Of a stretch of 64,000 bases of DNA, positions 1 to 9,294 are shown piece by piece. The stretch's first letter is position 1. Each line of letters begins with the position of its first letter. A program made the translations under genes and the position numbers. A model generated the notes under the pieces. The model worked only from the letters and a program-made list of their open reading frames with translations. It searched no databases and had not been told where the DNA came from. Origin of the DNA: Bacillota bacterium (lineage in GTDB: Bacteria > Vulcanimicrobiota > JAJTBE01); assembly GCA_021287065.1 (NCBI GenBank), contig JAJTBE010000018.1:1-64000 (forward strand), given 5' to 3'.

Positions 1-97
1 TTTGGAAAAGCGAGGTTACCCTCCGAACCTCCCTCCTTGAAAAACAGGAGTATTGGGGTTAGGGGTTGGAGGAGATTTTACTAATTCAGTAGCATTG
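1..97 (+). repeat. MITE-like element, 3' part (copy D)
   Basis: This is the right-hand part of the interspersed element defined by the intact copy at 39861-40139; the left part lies outside the window. It holds the small hairpin-derived GAAAAGCG arm, the conserved block around CTCCGAACCTCCCTCCTTG, and ends with TAATTCAGTAGCATTG, a variant of the terminal inverted repeat. It is followed directly by GGGTTA, as at the intact copy. Non-coding. Confidence 0.8.
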
Positions 98-130
98 GGG
101 TTAGCCTAATTTGTGGTTATGGAGTTTGCT

Positions 131-209
131 GGCGGTTGGCGGGTGGTTTTGGGGACCGGGGGACAGGCGGGACGCCTGCGATCCGGCAGTTGTTGGCGTT
201 TTGTTGCCG
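131..209 (+). repeat. 79-bp direct repeat, copy 1
   Basis: A 79-base block starting GGCGGTTGGCGGGTGG and ending GTTTTGTTGCCG recurs at 430-508 with one visible mismatch, and in a degraded form near 58279-58350. A preceding phrase of the type GGTTATGGAGTTTGCTGG also recurs at 115, 309, 58262 and 58354, so the repeat unit is larger than the 79 bases. GC-rich compared with its surroundings. No coding signal is convincing here. Confidence 0.8.
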
Positions 210-247
210 CGCTTTCGGGAGATTTGCGGTTTGAGTCTGCAATGAGG

Positions 248-283
248 GCGGACCTGCGGGTCCGCGTCGGGCTTACAAAGCCC
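248..283 (+). repeat. Paired REP-like hairpins
   Basis: Two adjacent short palindromes. GCGGACC and GGTCCGC pair around a small loop at 248-265, and GGGCTT pairs with AAGCCC around ACA at 268-283. A close copy of the first, with a longer arm, lies at 58202-58220 in the same sequence context. This behaves like a dispersed repetitive extragenic palindrome. Bases 284-528 hold only further repeat sequence. Confidence 0.6.
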
Positions 284-429
284 TCCTACGATCGTTGGCG
301 AAGCTTGTGGTTATGGGGTTTGCTGGCGGTTGGCGTTTTTTTTGGGTGCGGGAGAGCACATAGGCTCTCCCCTACAGGATTTCCTATATTTGCGGGATGG
401 TGGAGATTAGGCGGGGTTGGGTATGAGTT

Positions 430-508
430 GGCGGTTGGCGGGTGGTTTTGGGGACCGGGGGACAGGCGGGACGCCTGCGATCCGGCGGTTGTTGGCGTTT
501 TGTTGCCG
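430..508 (+). repeat. 79-bp direct repeat, copy 2
   Basis: Second copy of the block at 131-209, differing by one base (CGGTTG in place of CAGTTG). It ends about 20 bases before the stop codon of the neighbouring minus-strand glycosyltransferase gene at 529. Confidence 0.8.
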
Positions 509-528
509 TATTTTCGAAAGAGATGAGG

Positions 529-1701
529 TTATAGGTTTTTTTTCATTTTTTTGTATGCTTCTATGGTTTGAGATGCTGTTTTATCCCAGGAAAATAATTT
601 TGCCTTACGGGGTCCTTTCTTTTTCAGTTCTGCTTTCAGTTCATCGCTGCACAGAACTCTGTGCATAGCTTCAGCTATACTGTCTATGTTTTTCGGATCA
701 AACAGAACCGCTGCGCTTCCTGCTATTTCAGGGAAAGATGATGTTCCGGAAACTGCACAGGGTGCGCCGCATGCCATTGCTTCGAGAAGGGGGAGTCCGA
801 AGCCTTCGTAAAGGGAGGGCATAACAAAGAGGTCTGCCTGAGAGTATAGCGCTGCAAGTTCCTCATCAGGCACATATCCGGTAAAATGGACTCTGTCGGT
901 CAGTTTCAGGTATTCCACCCTTTCCTTCAGAGCCTGAAAATGGAATCCATCTGCCTTGCCTACAATGACAAGGGGAATATTTATATGATATTCCACATTG
1001 AGCAGAACAAGAGCTTCGAGGAGTGAATTCAGGTTTTTATGGGGTGAAATACCACCTACATAAAGGGCGAAATGTTCGGGCAGAGTGTATTTTCTTCTTA
1101 CGGATTCAAGAAAAACCGTATCTTCGACGGGCTGGAATAATTCATCTCTGCCGAGGTGGGTTACGGTTATCTTTTCCTGCGGTATTTTCATCAGTTTTAC
1201 CATATCTTTTTTTGTATTTTCTGATATGGATAGAAAATGGCCTCCAATAGGGACGCAGGAGAGAAGATGATTGAAAACCGGTTTGAGAAGCGCTCTTTTT
1301 TTTACGAAAATAATGTCGGAAAAGAACTTTGGGGTAAGATCGTATATGGTAAGGATAGATCTTTTTCTGTGCTGTTTGAGATCAAAATGAATTTTCAGCT
1401 CAAAAGGGCTTGTAAAGTGAACAATATCAAGGGAATGCTGGTCCACTACCTTATGGATGTTCATTTTGTCGGTGATAATATTGAGCTGATTTTCGAAAGT
1501 CATTTTTACTTTAGCAAATTCGCAATCGAAGCCCGGGGCAAAATCGATATCAGGAATCTCCCTGCCTTCAACGGTGAGAAAAACATAACGGTTTTCCCTG
1601 TCCTGAGCAGAAATTGATTTTACAAGATTTTTTATATATACCCCGATACCCATCACTGATGACGAAAGCTGCAGGGGCCGCAGGTCAAATCCTATCCTCA
1701 T
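529..1701 (-). CDS. GT4-family glycosyltransferase
   Basis: A 390-residue GT-B fold glycosyltransferase, which transfers a sugar from an activated donor to a glycan or lipid acceptor. The C-terminal donor domain has the typical block LYVGGISPHKNLNSLLEAL and the E-x7-E signature EGFGLPLLE (Glu299 and Glu307) followed by AMACGAPCAVSG, all characteristic of family GT4. The N-terminus (MRIGFDLRPLQ) resembles mannosyl- and glucosyltransferases of cell-surface polysaccharide pathways. The start codon lies 10 nt after the stop of the upstream radical SAM gene, so the two are probably co-transcribed. The gene ends at the edge of the repeat block. Family is certain; donor and acceptor are unknown. Confidence 0.92.
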   Translation of the reverse strand: MRIGFDLRPLQLSSSVMGIGVYIKNLVKSISAQDRENRYVFLTVEGREIPDIDFAPGFDCEFAKVKMTFENQLNIITDKMNIHKVVDQHSLDIVHFTSPFELKIHFDLKQHRKRSILTIYDLTPKFFSDIIFVKKRALLKPVFNHLLSCVPIGGHFLSISENTKKDMVKLMKIPQEKITVTHLGRDELFQPVEDTVFLESVRRKYTLPEHFALYVGGISPHKNLNSLLEALVLLNVEYHINIPLVIVGKADGFHFQALKERVEYLKLTDRVHFTGYVPDEELAALYSQADLFVMPSLYEGFGLPLLEAMACGAPCAVSGTSSFPEIAGSAAVLFDPKNIDSIAEAMHRVLCSDELKAELKKKGPRKAKLFSWDKTASQTIEAYKKMKKNL

Positions 1702-1711
1702 TTTAAATCAG

Positions 1712-3187
1712 CTACCTCTTTTTTTCCTTTGAAGAGAAGGGGTGAAGCACCGTTTTTTCAAGGACGCTGCCAACACCGCTGAAAAGCACTCCCGCATCTG
1801 ATGTGGCGCGCTTTTTCCATAGATTTTTCATACCCACTTCATGAAGTTTCTGAAGAACCTGGGGATCAAACTCCTCAGTTCTCAGAAATGTGCTTTCAAG
1901 AAGGTAGTCCCGGTATTTTACGGGTCTGATAAAGAGTCCTTCCTTATTGCATTGTTCCTGAAATGGCGTTCCCGGGAAAGGAACCGCAAAGAACACTTTT
2001 ACATCAGCCACTTTGAATTTACTGATAAAACTGAAAGTTTCCATAATTTCCTGCTGTGTTTCTCCGGGGAAGCCTATGCGGAAATTGACGGCAACTTCTA
2101 TGCCTGCCTTTTCAAGAGCCAGAATCATATTGGCGGCGATGTTTCTGTCATTTGGGCTGTTCAGGATTTTTCCCAGCACATTGTCGCAGCCTGATTCGAG
2201 ATTGAGGGTAACCCGGTAACAGCCGCTCTGCTTCATAAGTTCGATAAGCTTGTTGCTGTAGCCCCTTGCGACAAGGCCTGAGTGGCATCCCCATGCAAGG
2301 TTCAGCTTGTTATCGGTCATTTTGCTGCAAAGTTCGGTTGCAATATCGAGATTTCTGAAGAAATTGTCGTCTTCGAAACAGACTTCCTTAATGGCATATT
2401 TTTCGATAATTTCTTTCATTTCCGCTATGATGTTGTCCGCAGAGCGGGGGCGGAATTTTCCTCCGAAGCAGCCGGGGACTGTGCAGAAAAGGCATCTGGA
2501 ATCACATCCCCTTGAAAGAATCATATTGGTTCTTTCAAGAAATCTGGGTTTGAAATAGCTTTCCGCCTGAAGATATTTGTCCATAAGCAGCAAATGGCGG
2601 GCAGGGAATGGAATTTTATCCGGGTTATCGATATATTCGGATCTTGGGTTGACCATAACTTTGCCTGTGTGATCCCTGTATGCGAGGCCATGAATGCCTG
2701 AAACATCCATATTTGACTGAATCGCCTGACACAACTGGAACATGGGGATTTCGCCCTCTCCGGTAACTACAAAATCCACATCCTTATGCTTCATTATGTC
2801 GAAGGGCACTGCAGTGGCGTGGGGTCCTCCCACTACGGTTATGATATTTTTGCCCCTTATTTCGGCAAAGCGTTTATAAACCGCAGCAATATCAAAAATC
2901 ACTTCCTCCTGGGGAGAATATGTGCAGGAAATACCGACGATATCAGGCTCCCATCTTGTAACGCGGAGGTTGAGTTCGTCGGGGTCCACTCCCCAGCGGT
3001 TTATTTCTTTGGTAACATAGCTCTTTTTTTCGAAGCCTTCTGCAATGCAGTCGGTAATTTTAACATCAAAAGCTTTTTCAAGAACTGCAGCCATGTATGC
3101 CAGTCCGAGAGGCGGAGCGCATACCGGTTTTTCGGAAACATGATGAATCTGAGGAGGATTTATCAGCAGAATTCGCAGTCTTTGCAT
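1712..3187 (-). CDS. B12-binding domain radical SAM protein
   Basis: A 491-residue protein with an N-terminal cobalamin-binding-like domain (LLINPP at the start, then GPHATAVP) and a radical SAM core with CDSRCLFC, that is Cys228, Cys232 and Cys235 as the 4Fe-4S ligands in a CX3CX2C spacing. Enzymes of this class use S-adenosylmethionine and often methylcobalamin for methylation or C-C chemistry on lipids, tetrapyrroles or antibiotics; the substrate here cannot be deduced. I chose the ATG at 3187 because AAAGGAG lies at the right distance. A TTG 18 nt upstream is in frame but has no ribosome site. Upstream of and probably co-transcribed with the glycosyltransferase. Confidence 0.9.
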   Translation of the reverse strand: MQRLRILLINPPQIHHVSEKPVCAPPLGLAYMAAVLEKAFDVKITDCIAEGFEKKSYVTKEINRWGVDPDELNLRVTRWEPDIVGISCTYSPQEEVIFDIAAVYKRFAEIRGKNIITVVGGPHATAVPFDIMKHKDVDFVVTGEGEIPMFQLCQAIQSNMDVSGIHGLAYRDHTGKVMVNPRSEYIDNPDKIPFPARHLLLMDKYLQAESYFKPRFLERTNMILSRGCDSRCLFCTVPGCFGGKFRPRSADNIIAEMKEIIEKYAIKEVCFEDDNFFRNLDIATELCSKMTDNKLNLAWGCHSGLVARGYSNKLIELMKQSGCYRVTLNLESGCDNVLGKILNSPNDRNIAANMILALEKAGIEVAVNFRIGFPGETQQEIMETFSFISKFKVADVKVFFAVPFPGTPFQEQCNKEGLFIRPVKYRDYLLESTFLRTEEFDPQVLQKLHEVGMKNLWKKRATSDAGVLFSGVGSVLEKTVLHPFSSKEKKR

Positions 3188-3262
3188 AAGAAGGCTCCTT
3201 TGCAAAGTAATTTTTACATGGAGGGTTTCAACAGCACCCTTTATTTCCCTGTCCCCGTTATC

Positions 3263-3288
3263 AAAGAAAAAGGCTGCGCTTGCAGCCC
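3263..3288 (-). terminator. Rho-independent terminator
   Basis: On the minus strand GGCTGC and GCAGCC pair around AAGC and are followed by TTTTTC. It lies 55 bases past the stop of the ankyrin gene and before the radical SAM gene, so it separates the two transcription units. Confidence 0.75.
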
Positions 3289-3342
3289 TCTTAAACCTGG
3301 AGGTTGTGATTCACCATAAACATACTGTATGGAACCATAAGA

Positions 3343-3828
3343 CTATTCATCAGCGCCCGCTTCTTCAAGAATCCGGGCGATCAAACCGTGATTGTGCTGT
3401 CTGGCAAGCTGCAGCGGAGTAACTCCCCTGCCGTCAGGTTTATTCAAATCAGCTCCGCATTCCGCCAGCAATTCAAGAACTTCCTTCTGTCCCCGTATAA
3501 CCGCATAATGAAGGGGAGTCATTCCATCGTCATCCTTAACATCAACATCGGCATTACGAGCCAGAAGCATATCGGCTATAACCGGGTCAGGGGCTTCGTG
3601 CAGCGGGGTTTTTCCTGTTTTATCCCTTGAATTTGGGTTAGCTTCCAGCACAAGGAGAAACTCAACAATTTCCCCAAAACCTCCCTGAACGGCAGCCCGT
3701 AAAGGAGAAAAACCCTTATCATCTCTCGCTTCAAGGAGCTTTTCATCCTGTGCAAGCAAGGAATCAACCTTATCAATATTGCCTTCATATATGGCAGAAA
3801 AAATTGTATCTGCATCAGCCATAAGCAT
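3343..3828 (-). CDS. Ankyrin-repeat protein
   Basis: A 161-residue protein made almost entirely of ankyrin repeats. Recognisable units include DDKGFSPLRAAVQGG, KTGKTPLHEA, DDGMTPLHYAVIRGQ and GRGVTPLQLARQ, each followed by the second helix and a turn. Ankyrin repeats bind other proteins; no catalytic part is present. There is no signal peptide, so it probably acts in the cytoplasm. Two in-frame ATGs (3828 and 3822) share one GGGAG ribosome site; the second has the more usual spacing. Followed by a terminator. Partner unknown. Confidence 0.85.
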   Translation of the reverse strand: MLMADADTIFSAIYEGNIDKVDSLLAQDEKLLEARDDKGFSPLRAAVQGGFGEIVEFLLVLEANPNSRDKTGKTPLHEAPDPVIADMLLARNADVDVKDDDGMTPLHYAVIRGQKEVLELLAECGADLNKPDGRGVTPLQLARQHNHGLIARILEEAGADE

Positions 3829-4203
3829 TTAACTCCCATATATAAAAATAATCCAATGCAAAGGCATGATCAGAAAACCGGGCAAAACATGCCGTTACTG
3901 CATTTCATACCATTTTGGCAGAATAACTGTCTGATTATTACATCATTACAATTATTCCGGAAAAATGCTATCAGATAATGGCATGTTCGAGAAATCGGGG
4001 ATTTTATCCTCCGGGAATTATCGTTCTGAATCCAAACCGGAACTTTCAGAACCCATTACATAATCACAGTTGAGCCGGTCCCTTCCAGCCGCCTGTTATA
4101 CTCATATACAAGTATAATTTTACACAAAACCAAAAGGGTCGTCATTACCCAAATTCTTAAATTAATGTTAAATGAGTTTCCAAAATGTAAACTTTTTCGG
4201 AAA
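3829..4203. other. Intergenic stretch, nothing recognised
   Basis: About 375 bases between the ankyrin gene and the 3' end of the TPR gene. It presumably holds the promoter of the ankyrin gene. I saw no repeat shared with other parts of the window, no RNA gene and no clear terminator. Confidence 0.5.
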
Positions 4204-5556
4204 TTATGTTGAGGGTGAACTTTTTACCATATTTTTGAATAATGTGATTTTATAAGGAACACTGTCATTATGATGCTTTTTTTCCTTTTTTCTGTTTTTT
4301 TCAGGGAGCAGCCTGAGGATTTTTTTCAGAACTTTATCACTTCGTGCATATGATCTGCAATCATCCTCAATCTTTATTGCTTTTGAAAGATAACGGACAG
4401 CTTTCTCCTGATTTCCCAAAACATAGTAAATCAAAGCTACATTACAGAGTAAATATGCATCATTATCCACTACGGATAGATATTTTACATAATGGGGAAG
4501 AGCTTTTTCATACTGCTGCATTTCAGAATAAAGGTCTCCCAGCTCTCTATGGCTGCTTAACTCCCGCGGATTTTTCCTTATCCGTTGTTTGAGAAAGCTT
4601 ATCGCTTCATCTGTTTTGCCCTGTTTTTTCAGAATAGTCGTGAGTTCGCCAATCCCCCAATCTTCTGATTCATTAATTTCCATTCTTTTTCTGAATACTG
4701 CCTCAGCTTCATCATATTTTCCCATATGGAAATAACACATACCTATACAGTATTGATAAAGACCATAATAATGAGGCTTCAGACTACAGGCTTTTTTGTA
4801 GTATTCAATCGCTTCTTCATGTCTTCCGCAGCAATCAAGGGTGTTGGCAAGACTGTGAAAGGCTGAACAGGAATCCGGCTCCGATTTCAGATATAAAAAT
4901 AAATACTCCGCTGCTTCTTCGTAACGGCTTATTTCATCCAAAGCACCGGCTATGGAAAACAAAGCGTTTACATCTTCAGGATTCAGGGCATAAGCTTTTT
5001 TGTACCACTCAATACCTTTTTTGCAGTTGTGGATTGTCAGGTAATAATAATCACCGATGATATGATACAATCGATAATCTTCAGGGTGTGTTCTAAGCAG
5101 CTTTTTACATAGTTTAAATGCTGCTTCGGATTTCCAGCCCTTAATCCGGATCGATGCAAGTCCAGTCAGTGCGTCCATTGATTTTTTATCAATCTTCAAC
5201 GCCTGTTCATAATAATGTTCGGCCTGAAAATGGAAACGGTAGTTGCTGCGGCAGTAATCGCCGGCTTTAATCAATTCATCATAACAATCAGGCTTATACT
5301 TTAAATAGCAGTTAAAATACCATACTGCCCTCTCCGGATTGTCTGACAGCATAAATGCTTCGGACAAATGCAAAAGAAGATCGGCATTTTCAGGAATATC
5401 TTCGATAGTATTTTCGAGACAGCGAAGAATTTTTTCGTAACTGCCGGATTCAAAATATTCACGACAGTTGGGGCAGTTGGGGTAAGGTAAACGGGAAACC
5501 AGCTCCATTATTTTTTCAGGGAGCAGTTTCTGTTCGGGTTTATGTAATTCAGACAT
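4204..5556 (-). CDS. TPR-repeat protein
   Basis: A 450-residue protein with about ten tetratricopeptide repeats, for example AEHYYEQALKIDKKSMDALT, ALSIAGALDEISRYEEAAEY-type units and the series ending in AVRYLSKAIKI. It opens with a short segment holding CPNC near residue 30 and a third Cys about 18 residues later. No signal peptide or membrane segment, so it is probably a cytoplasmic scaffold. The start lacks a strong ribosome site; an in-frame Met near residue 17 is an alternative. The C-terminal tail is Lys-rich. Role unknown. Confidence 0.85.
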   Translation of the reverse strand: MSELHKPEQKLLPEKIMELVSRLPYPNCPNCREYFESGSYEKILRCLENTIEDIPENADLLLHLSEAFMLSDNPERAVWYFNCYLKYKPDCYDELIKAGDYCRSNYRFHFQAEHYYEQALKIDKKSMDALTGLASIRIKGWKSEAAFKLCKKLLRTHPEDYRLYHIIGDYYYLTIHNCKKGIEWYKKAYALNPEDVNALFSIAGALDEISRYEEAAEYLFLYLKSEPDSCSAFHSLANTLDCCGRHEEAIEYYKKACSLKPHYYGLYQYCIGMCYFHMGKYDEAEAVFRKRMEINESEDWGIGELTTILKKQGKTDEAISFLKQRIRKNPRELSSHRELGDLYSEMQQYEKALPHYVKYLSVVDNDAYLLCNVALIYYVLGNQEKAVRYLSKAIKIEDDCRSYARSDKVLKKILRLLPEKNRKKEKKHHNDSVPYKITLFKNMVKSSPST

Positions 5557-5616
5557 ACAACAAGCTGCAGGGCCATAGTTTTGAACCTTTTCAGGTTCGG
5601 GCGTGCAGCTCAGCTT

Positions 5617-7884
5617 TTAAAGTTTCTCGCTCTTTTCGATCTCTTCGATTCGATCTTCATATCTGGCTCTTAATCTGTAGTAGCTTTCTTCCGAAATTCC
5701 GCCGTTAATGAAGCTTTCTTCCAGTTCTTCGAGGAGCTGGACATATTTTTTCTTCTGATCATCCTGTTTGGTATCAGTTTTCTTCTTGAGTACAGCTTCC
5801 TGAATTTCCCTTTCGATCTGCCTTTTGATTTCCGCAAGGCGTGCTTCGTCATCTTTGGTTGTTTCAACCACAGGAGCCTGAGTTTCGAGACCGTAGCCGG
5901 TGTTTCCGAATGCGGAATTTATGAGTTCCTCATCTTTTTCGGTCATATCCCAGCTTTCTTCATCCTGAAGAGGCGCAAAACCTGAAGCGTCAAAACCGGA
6001 AAGGTCGTAATCCCCTTCGGTCAGGCTTTCGTCAGTTTCATAAATGCTCTGGCGGGAAGTCTTCCGATTTTCCTCAAAATGCTGAGGTTCATGAGCTTTT
6101 TTCCGGTCTCTTGGTGAAAAGTCAATTTTAACAACAGGCACCGTTCTTTGCTCTTCTTCAGCAATATCCGGTTCTGTTTTTTCACGAATGCTTTTTTTGA
6201 CGCCGATTTCCAGTTCGAGTCTGTCGGGCATCTTTTTTCTGCGGGGCGGAGGAGTTCTGAGATTGGGCAGACTTATTTCCGCCATGGAGGGAGCACTCTG
6301 CTCGAGTTCAAGTTCGTCCTCATCCACTTCAATTTCCACAGACGGTATATATTTCTGCAGTTCGTCCTCAAGGCTGATGATTTTTGTATCTGCTTCAAGG
6401 AAAGATTCAGTCAGTGGCTTTTTCTGGGTTCTGTCTTCAAAAACCAGGGGTTTGTCGCTGAGGTCAACAGTTTCGAACGAAATGAGAGCAGGGCGTTTCG
6501 CAGATTTTTCCTGAACCGGCGGCGGAGCGCTTAGGGATGAAGTGGGATAGCTGTCAATCATTCTTGTTTTGTCGCCGTAATTGGCTTCTGCAATTTTATT
6601 GAGGGCTTCCCTTTCCCTGGCTTCAAGAATTCTGCGGCGTTCTATTTCACCAGAAGCTGAAGCGTCATCGCCGAATATAAACTGAAGATCTCCCTGTTCC
6701 CTTGTTTTGGGAGCGAGAGGTTCATCCTGTCTTGATCTGAGCTGTCTGCTTTCCAAAGCGGTTTTGGAAAGTTCCGCTGATTTGAGTTTTGCTTTTTTAT
6801 CCTTCAGAGTCTTCTGTTTTTCTTCAAGGACATTTTTCTTTTTATCAATTTCATCATCGATTTTCTGCTGTTCCGACATCATCTGCCAGCGTTTTGCATC
6901 TATGGCGATGCTGTCTTTGCTTGTGTGAACGAGTTTGACTTCGCCTTCACTTCTGGTAACCAGAACAATATCATCACTATCGGAAAATACAGTCTGAAAA
7001 TCAAGTTTAAGTTCCCTGAGGGGAGCAAAATCGACTTCCTGAACAATGGAATTATCATATCTTTTAAAAATAAGCCTGGGTTCCATGCGGGACTGGAAAG
7101 CGACAAAATCCTTACCCAGATGTTCCGCTCTGTATTCGTTGGAAATAGTAAGTTTGTAAGTGTGGGATCTCGGAGTGCCCACAAGTAGTTCCCTCGGTTC
7201 CCGTTTCTGTGGTGAATCGATAAGATATGTGCCGTTACTGTTTATCATAAGTATCCACTCAGTCAGTCCTTCAAGAACGAACTGATCGAGGATGGAATTT
7301 TCGATAACACTGGCAATGGAGAAGCGGGTTTCCGTTCCCTTAAAGACTTTCTGTGCTTCTGAAATGATCAGATAATGGAAATCTCTGGAAATACTCCATG
7401 TAAAGGCATGGGGCACTTTCCTGTCTATGGCGAATTTGTGGAATACTGTTTGTCTTCCGGAAATGGCATCATAGAAAAGAAGCTCGTGGAGAGCCTGTCC
7501 TTTTTCCATTTTGGGTGAGGATGAGAGTATTTTGAAAAGCTTTTCCGTCAGTTTGCTTTTCATGCTCATTTTCTGAACGCAAAGCCTCTCTCCGGACTTG
7601 TGCATAACTGCTTTGACAATGGATGCACCCTCGTTGGAAAGTGTATTATTGTCGAGCCAGGGAAGAATTTTTTCAGCAGCAGCGGAATCGGGGGGAAAGA
7701 GAACAATACCTTCATCGGCTTTGATATAAACATTGCCGTTGTTGCCAACTCCGAGAACCTCGAAGTTGTTGTATTTTATTTTTCTTTTCCAGACATCCCT
7801 GTTTTCCTTGACTAAAGAGATATCCCTCCCCTCCAGTCCGAGGAGAAATCTTGCATTTTCGCTTGAAAAGAATATAATCTTCAT
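5617..7884 (-). CDS. Large coiled-coil protein, SHOCT-like C-terminus
   Basis: A 755-residue protein I cannot assign to a family. Residues 1 to about 330 are beta-rich with repeated phrases such as GVGNNGNVYIKADEGIVLF, suggesting a propeller-like or sensory fold. Residues about 335-400 form a charged coiled coil, 400-680 are low-complexity acidic linker with Pro and Ser, and the last 50 residues (LLEELEESFINGGISEESYY) match the SHOCT pattern of a short helix pair. No signal peptide or membrane helix, so it is probably cytoplasmic. The 127-base gap to the divergent gene at 8012 must carry promoters for both. Confidence 0.75.
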   Translation of the reverse strand: MKIIFFSSENARFLLGLEGRDISLVKENRDVWKRKIKYNNFEVLGVGNNGNVYIKADEGIVLFPPDSAAAEKILPWLDNNTLSNEGASIVKAVMHKSGERLCVQKMSMKSKLTEKLFKILSSSPKMEKGQALHELLFYDAISGRQTVFHKFAIDRKVPHAFTWSISRDFHYLIISEAQKVFKGTETRFSIASVIENSILDQFVLEGLTEWILMINSNGTYLIDSPQKREPRELLVGTPRSHTYKLTISNEYRAEHLGKDFVAFQSRMEPRLIFKRYDNSIVQEVDFAPLRELKLDFQTVFSDSDDIVLVTRSEGEVKLVHTSKDSIAIDAKRWQMMSEQQKIDDEIDKKKNVLEEKQKTLKDKKAKLKSAELSKTALESRQLRSRQDEPLAPKTREQGDLQFIFGDDASASGEIERRRILEAREREALNKIAEANYGDKTRMIDSYPTSSLSAPPPVQEKSAKRPALISFETVDLSDKPLVFEDRTQKKPLTESFLEADTKIISLEDELQKYIPSVEIEVDEDELELEQSAPSMAEISLPNLRTPPPRRKKMPDRLELEIGVKKSIREKTEPDIAEEEQRTVPVVKIDFSPRDRKKAHEPQHFEENRKTSRQSIYETDESLTEGDYDLSGFDASGFAPLQDEESWDMTEKDEELINSAFGNTGYGLETQAPVVETTKDDEARLAEIKRQIEREIQEAVLKKKTDTKQDDQKKKYVQLLEELEESFINGGISEESYYRLRARYEDRIEEIEKSEKL

Positions 7885-8011
7885 GTTAGTTCAGAAAGTC
7901 CTGATTTTTTTTACTTTTTTCGACCTGCGCCACTTTCTTCCTGCAGGCGGAAAGAAGGTAAAATACTGATTAACAAGAATTTTATTAATAAATCAAAGAA
8001 AGGTAATCAGG

Positions 8012-9211
8012 ATGGAAAAGTTCCTATTATATCTGGCAGCGGCTGAAGCTGCGATTTTGGTTTTAATCATTGCGGCATGGGCTGTGTATAACTTTGTAAA
8101 AAATAAAGTCGGCGACTGTAAAATTCAGTGGGCTGACGGCTATCTCAAACTTGAGGATCCTTCATACAACGGAGATTTCGAAGCGACTCTGAAGTTCGGA
8201 ATACCTGTAAAAAGCATTGGAAGGCAGCAGTGCCTTGTAATAGACTTGTTCGGCAGAATTCATCCCGAAGGCGACAAATACATGGCGCTGGAAAACGATA
8301 TCCATGTTTTCCGTTCTGACAACAAAAGACAGGACCGTTACTGGGAATCTTCACTGATTAAATCCGGCGACACAATGATTCTTCAGGGAGAAGTTATGAT
8401 CCGCTCCCTCGACAGACCCATTAAAGAAGTTATGGCGGAGCTTTCCCATATCGATATAGATCTTTATTACAAATACTATTGCCGTTCTCCCCTTGCCTAC
8501 GAGAGAAAAATCATCAGACTCGACCTTGGCAGACTTCCCGGAATCAAACCTGTGGACATCACCAAAAAGTATGTAACTATCGACAAGGGACAGAAGGCGC
8601 TGCCTATCAGAACACCCCTGCTGGTTCCCGGGGATGATCTTTATTCGGTTTTTGAAACCTATGTAAAAACCCATCTTAAACCCGGGGATGTGCTTGCAGT
8701 ATGCGAATCAGCCCTTGCTATTATGGAAGGCAGATCCTATTATTGCGAGGATATTAAACCCGGTTTTCTGGCTACTCATCTCAACCGTTTTTTCAAAATG
8801 GACTCTTCGCTTTCATCGGTTTACAGTCTTGAAATGGGTATCAGGGAAGTAGGCGCGGCGAAGATAATTTTCTCCGCAGTTATGGGCGTGCTTGGTAAGC
8901 TGGTTGGCAGAGCCGGAGATTTTTATCTCTTTGCAGGAAGAGCAGTAGCCACAATTGACGACTGCACAGGAACTTTGCCTCCCTTCGATAAATATGTTGT
9001 AATGGGACCTGCAAACCCGATTAAGACCGCACAGGAATTCAAACAGAAAACCGGCGTGGGGCTTGCAGTTGTCGATGTAAACGATCTTGGCAAAGTGGAT
9101 GTTCTGGCAATTTCCGATCCCGCAGACAAACCCAGAGTGGTTGAAGCTCTTAAAACAAACCCCCAGGGAAACGCCAACGAACAGACTCCCATTGCGCTTA
9201 TCAGGGCATAA
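8012..9211 (+). CDS. F420-0:gamma-glutamyl ligase-like membrane protein
   Basis: A 399-residue protein. Residues about 5-30 form one transmembrane helix; residues 35-180 are a beta-rich domain of unknown type; the rest resembles the CofE/F420-ligase fold, with LKPGDVLAVCESALAIMEGR, the segment DDCTGTLPPFDKYVVMGPANP-like region near residue 320, and a final VDVNDLG. CofE adds glutamate to coenzyme F420. No other F420 gene is in the window, so an amide ligase acting on something else is equally likely. Ribosome site GAAAGG precedes the ATG. Divergent from the 755-aa gene. Fold assignment fair; substrate unknown. Confidence 0.65.
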   Translation: MEKFLLYLAAAEAAILVLIIAAWAVYNFVKNKVGDCKIQWADGYLKLEDPSYNGDFEATLKFGIPVKSIGRQQCLVIDLFGRIHPEGDKYMALENDIHVFRSDNKRQDRYWESSLIKSGDTMILQGEVMIRSLDRPIKEVMAELSHIDIDLYYKYYCRSPLAYERKIIRLDLGRLPGIKPVDITKKYVTIDKGQKALPIRTPLLVPGDDLYSVFETYVKTHLKPGDVLAVCESALAIMEGRSYYCEDIKPGFLATHLNRFFKMDSSLSSVYSLEMGIREVGAAKIIFSAVMGVLGKLVGRAGDFYLFAGRAVATIDDCTGTLPPFDKYVVMGPANPIKTAQEFKQKTGVGLAVVDVNDLGKVDVLAISDPADKPRVVEALKTNPQGNANEQTPIALIRA

Positions 9212-9294
9212 AAGGCATCTGACGGTGCAATAAAGACAGTAAAAATCCGGTATTAAAAAAAAATGATAAAAGTCCGATAAGATAGAGGGAAAGT

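Noticed and set aside
113-526. 137-codon open frame on the plus strand at the window start
   Set aside because: It runs through the 79-bp direct repeats and REP-like hairpins, is rich in Trp, Gly and Arg from GC-rich repeat DNA, has no ribosome site, and its text repeats with the DNA.
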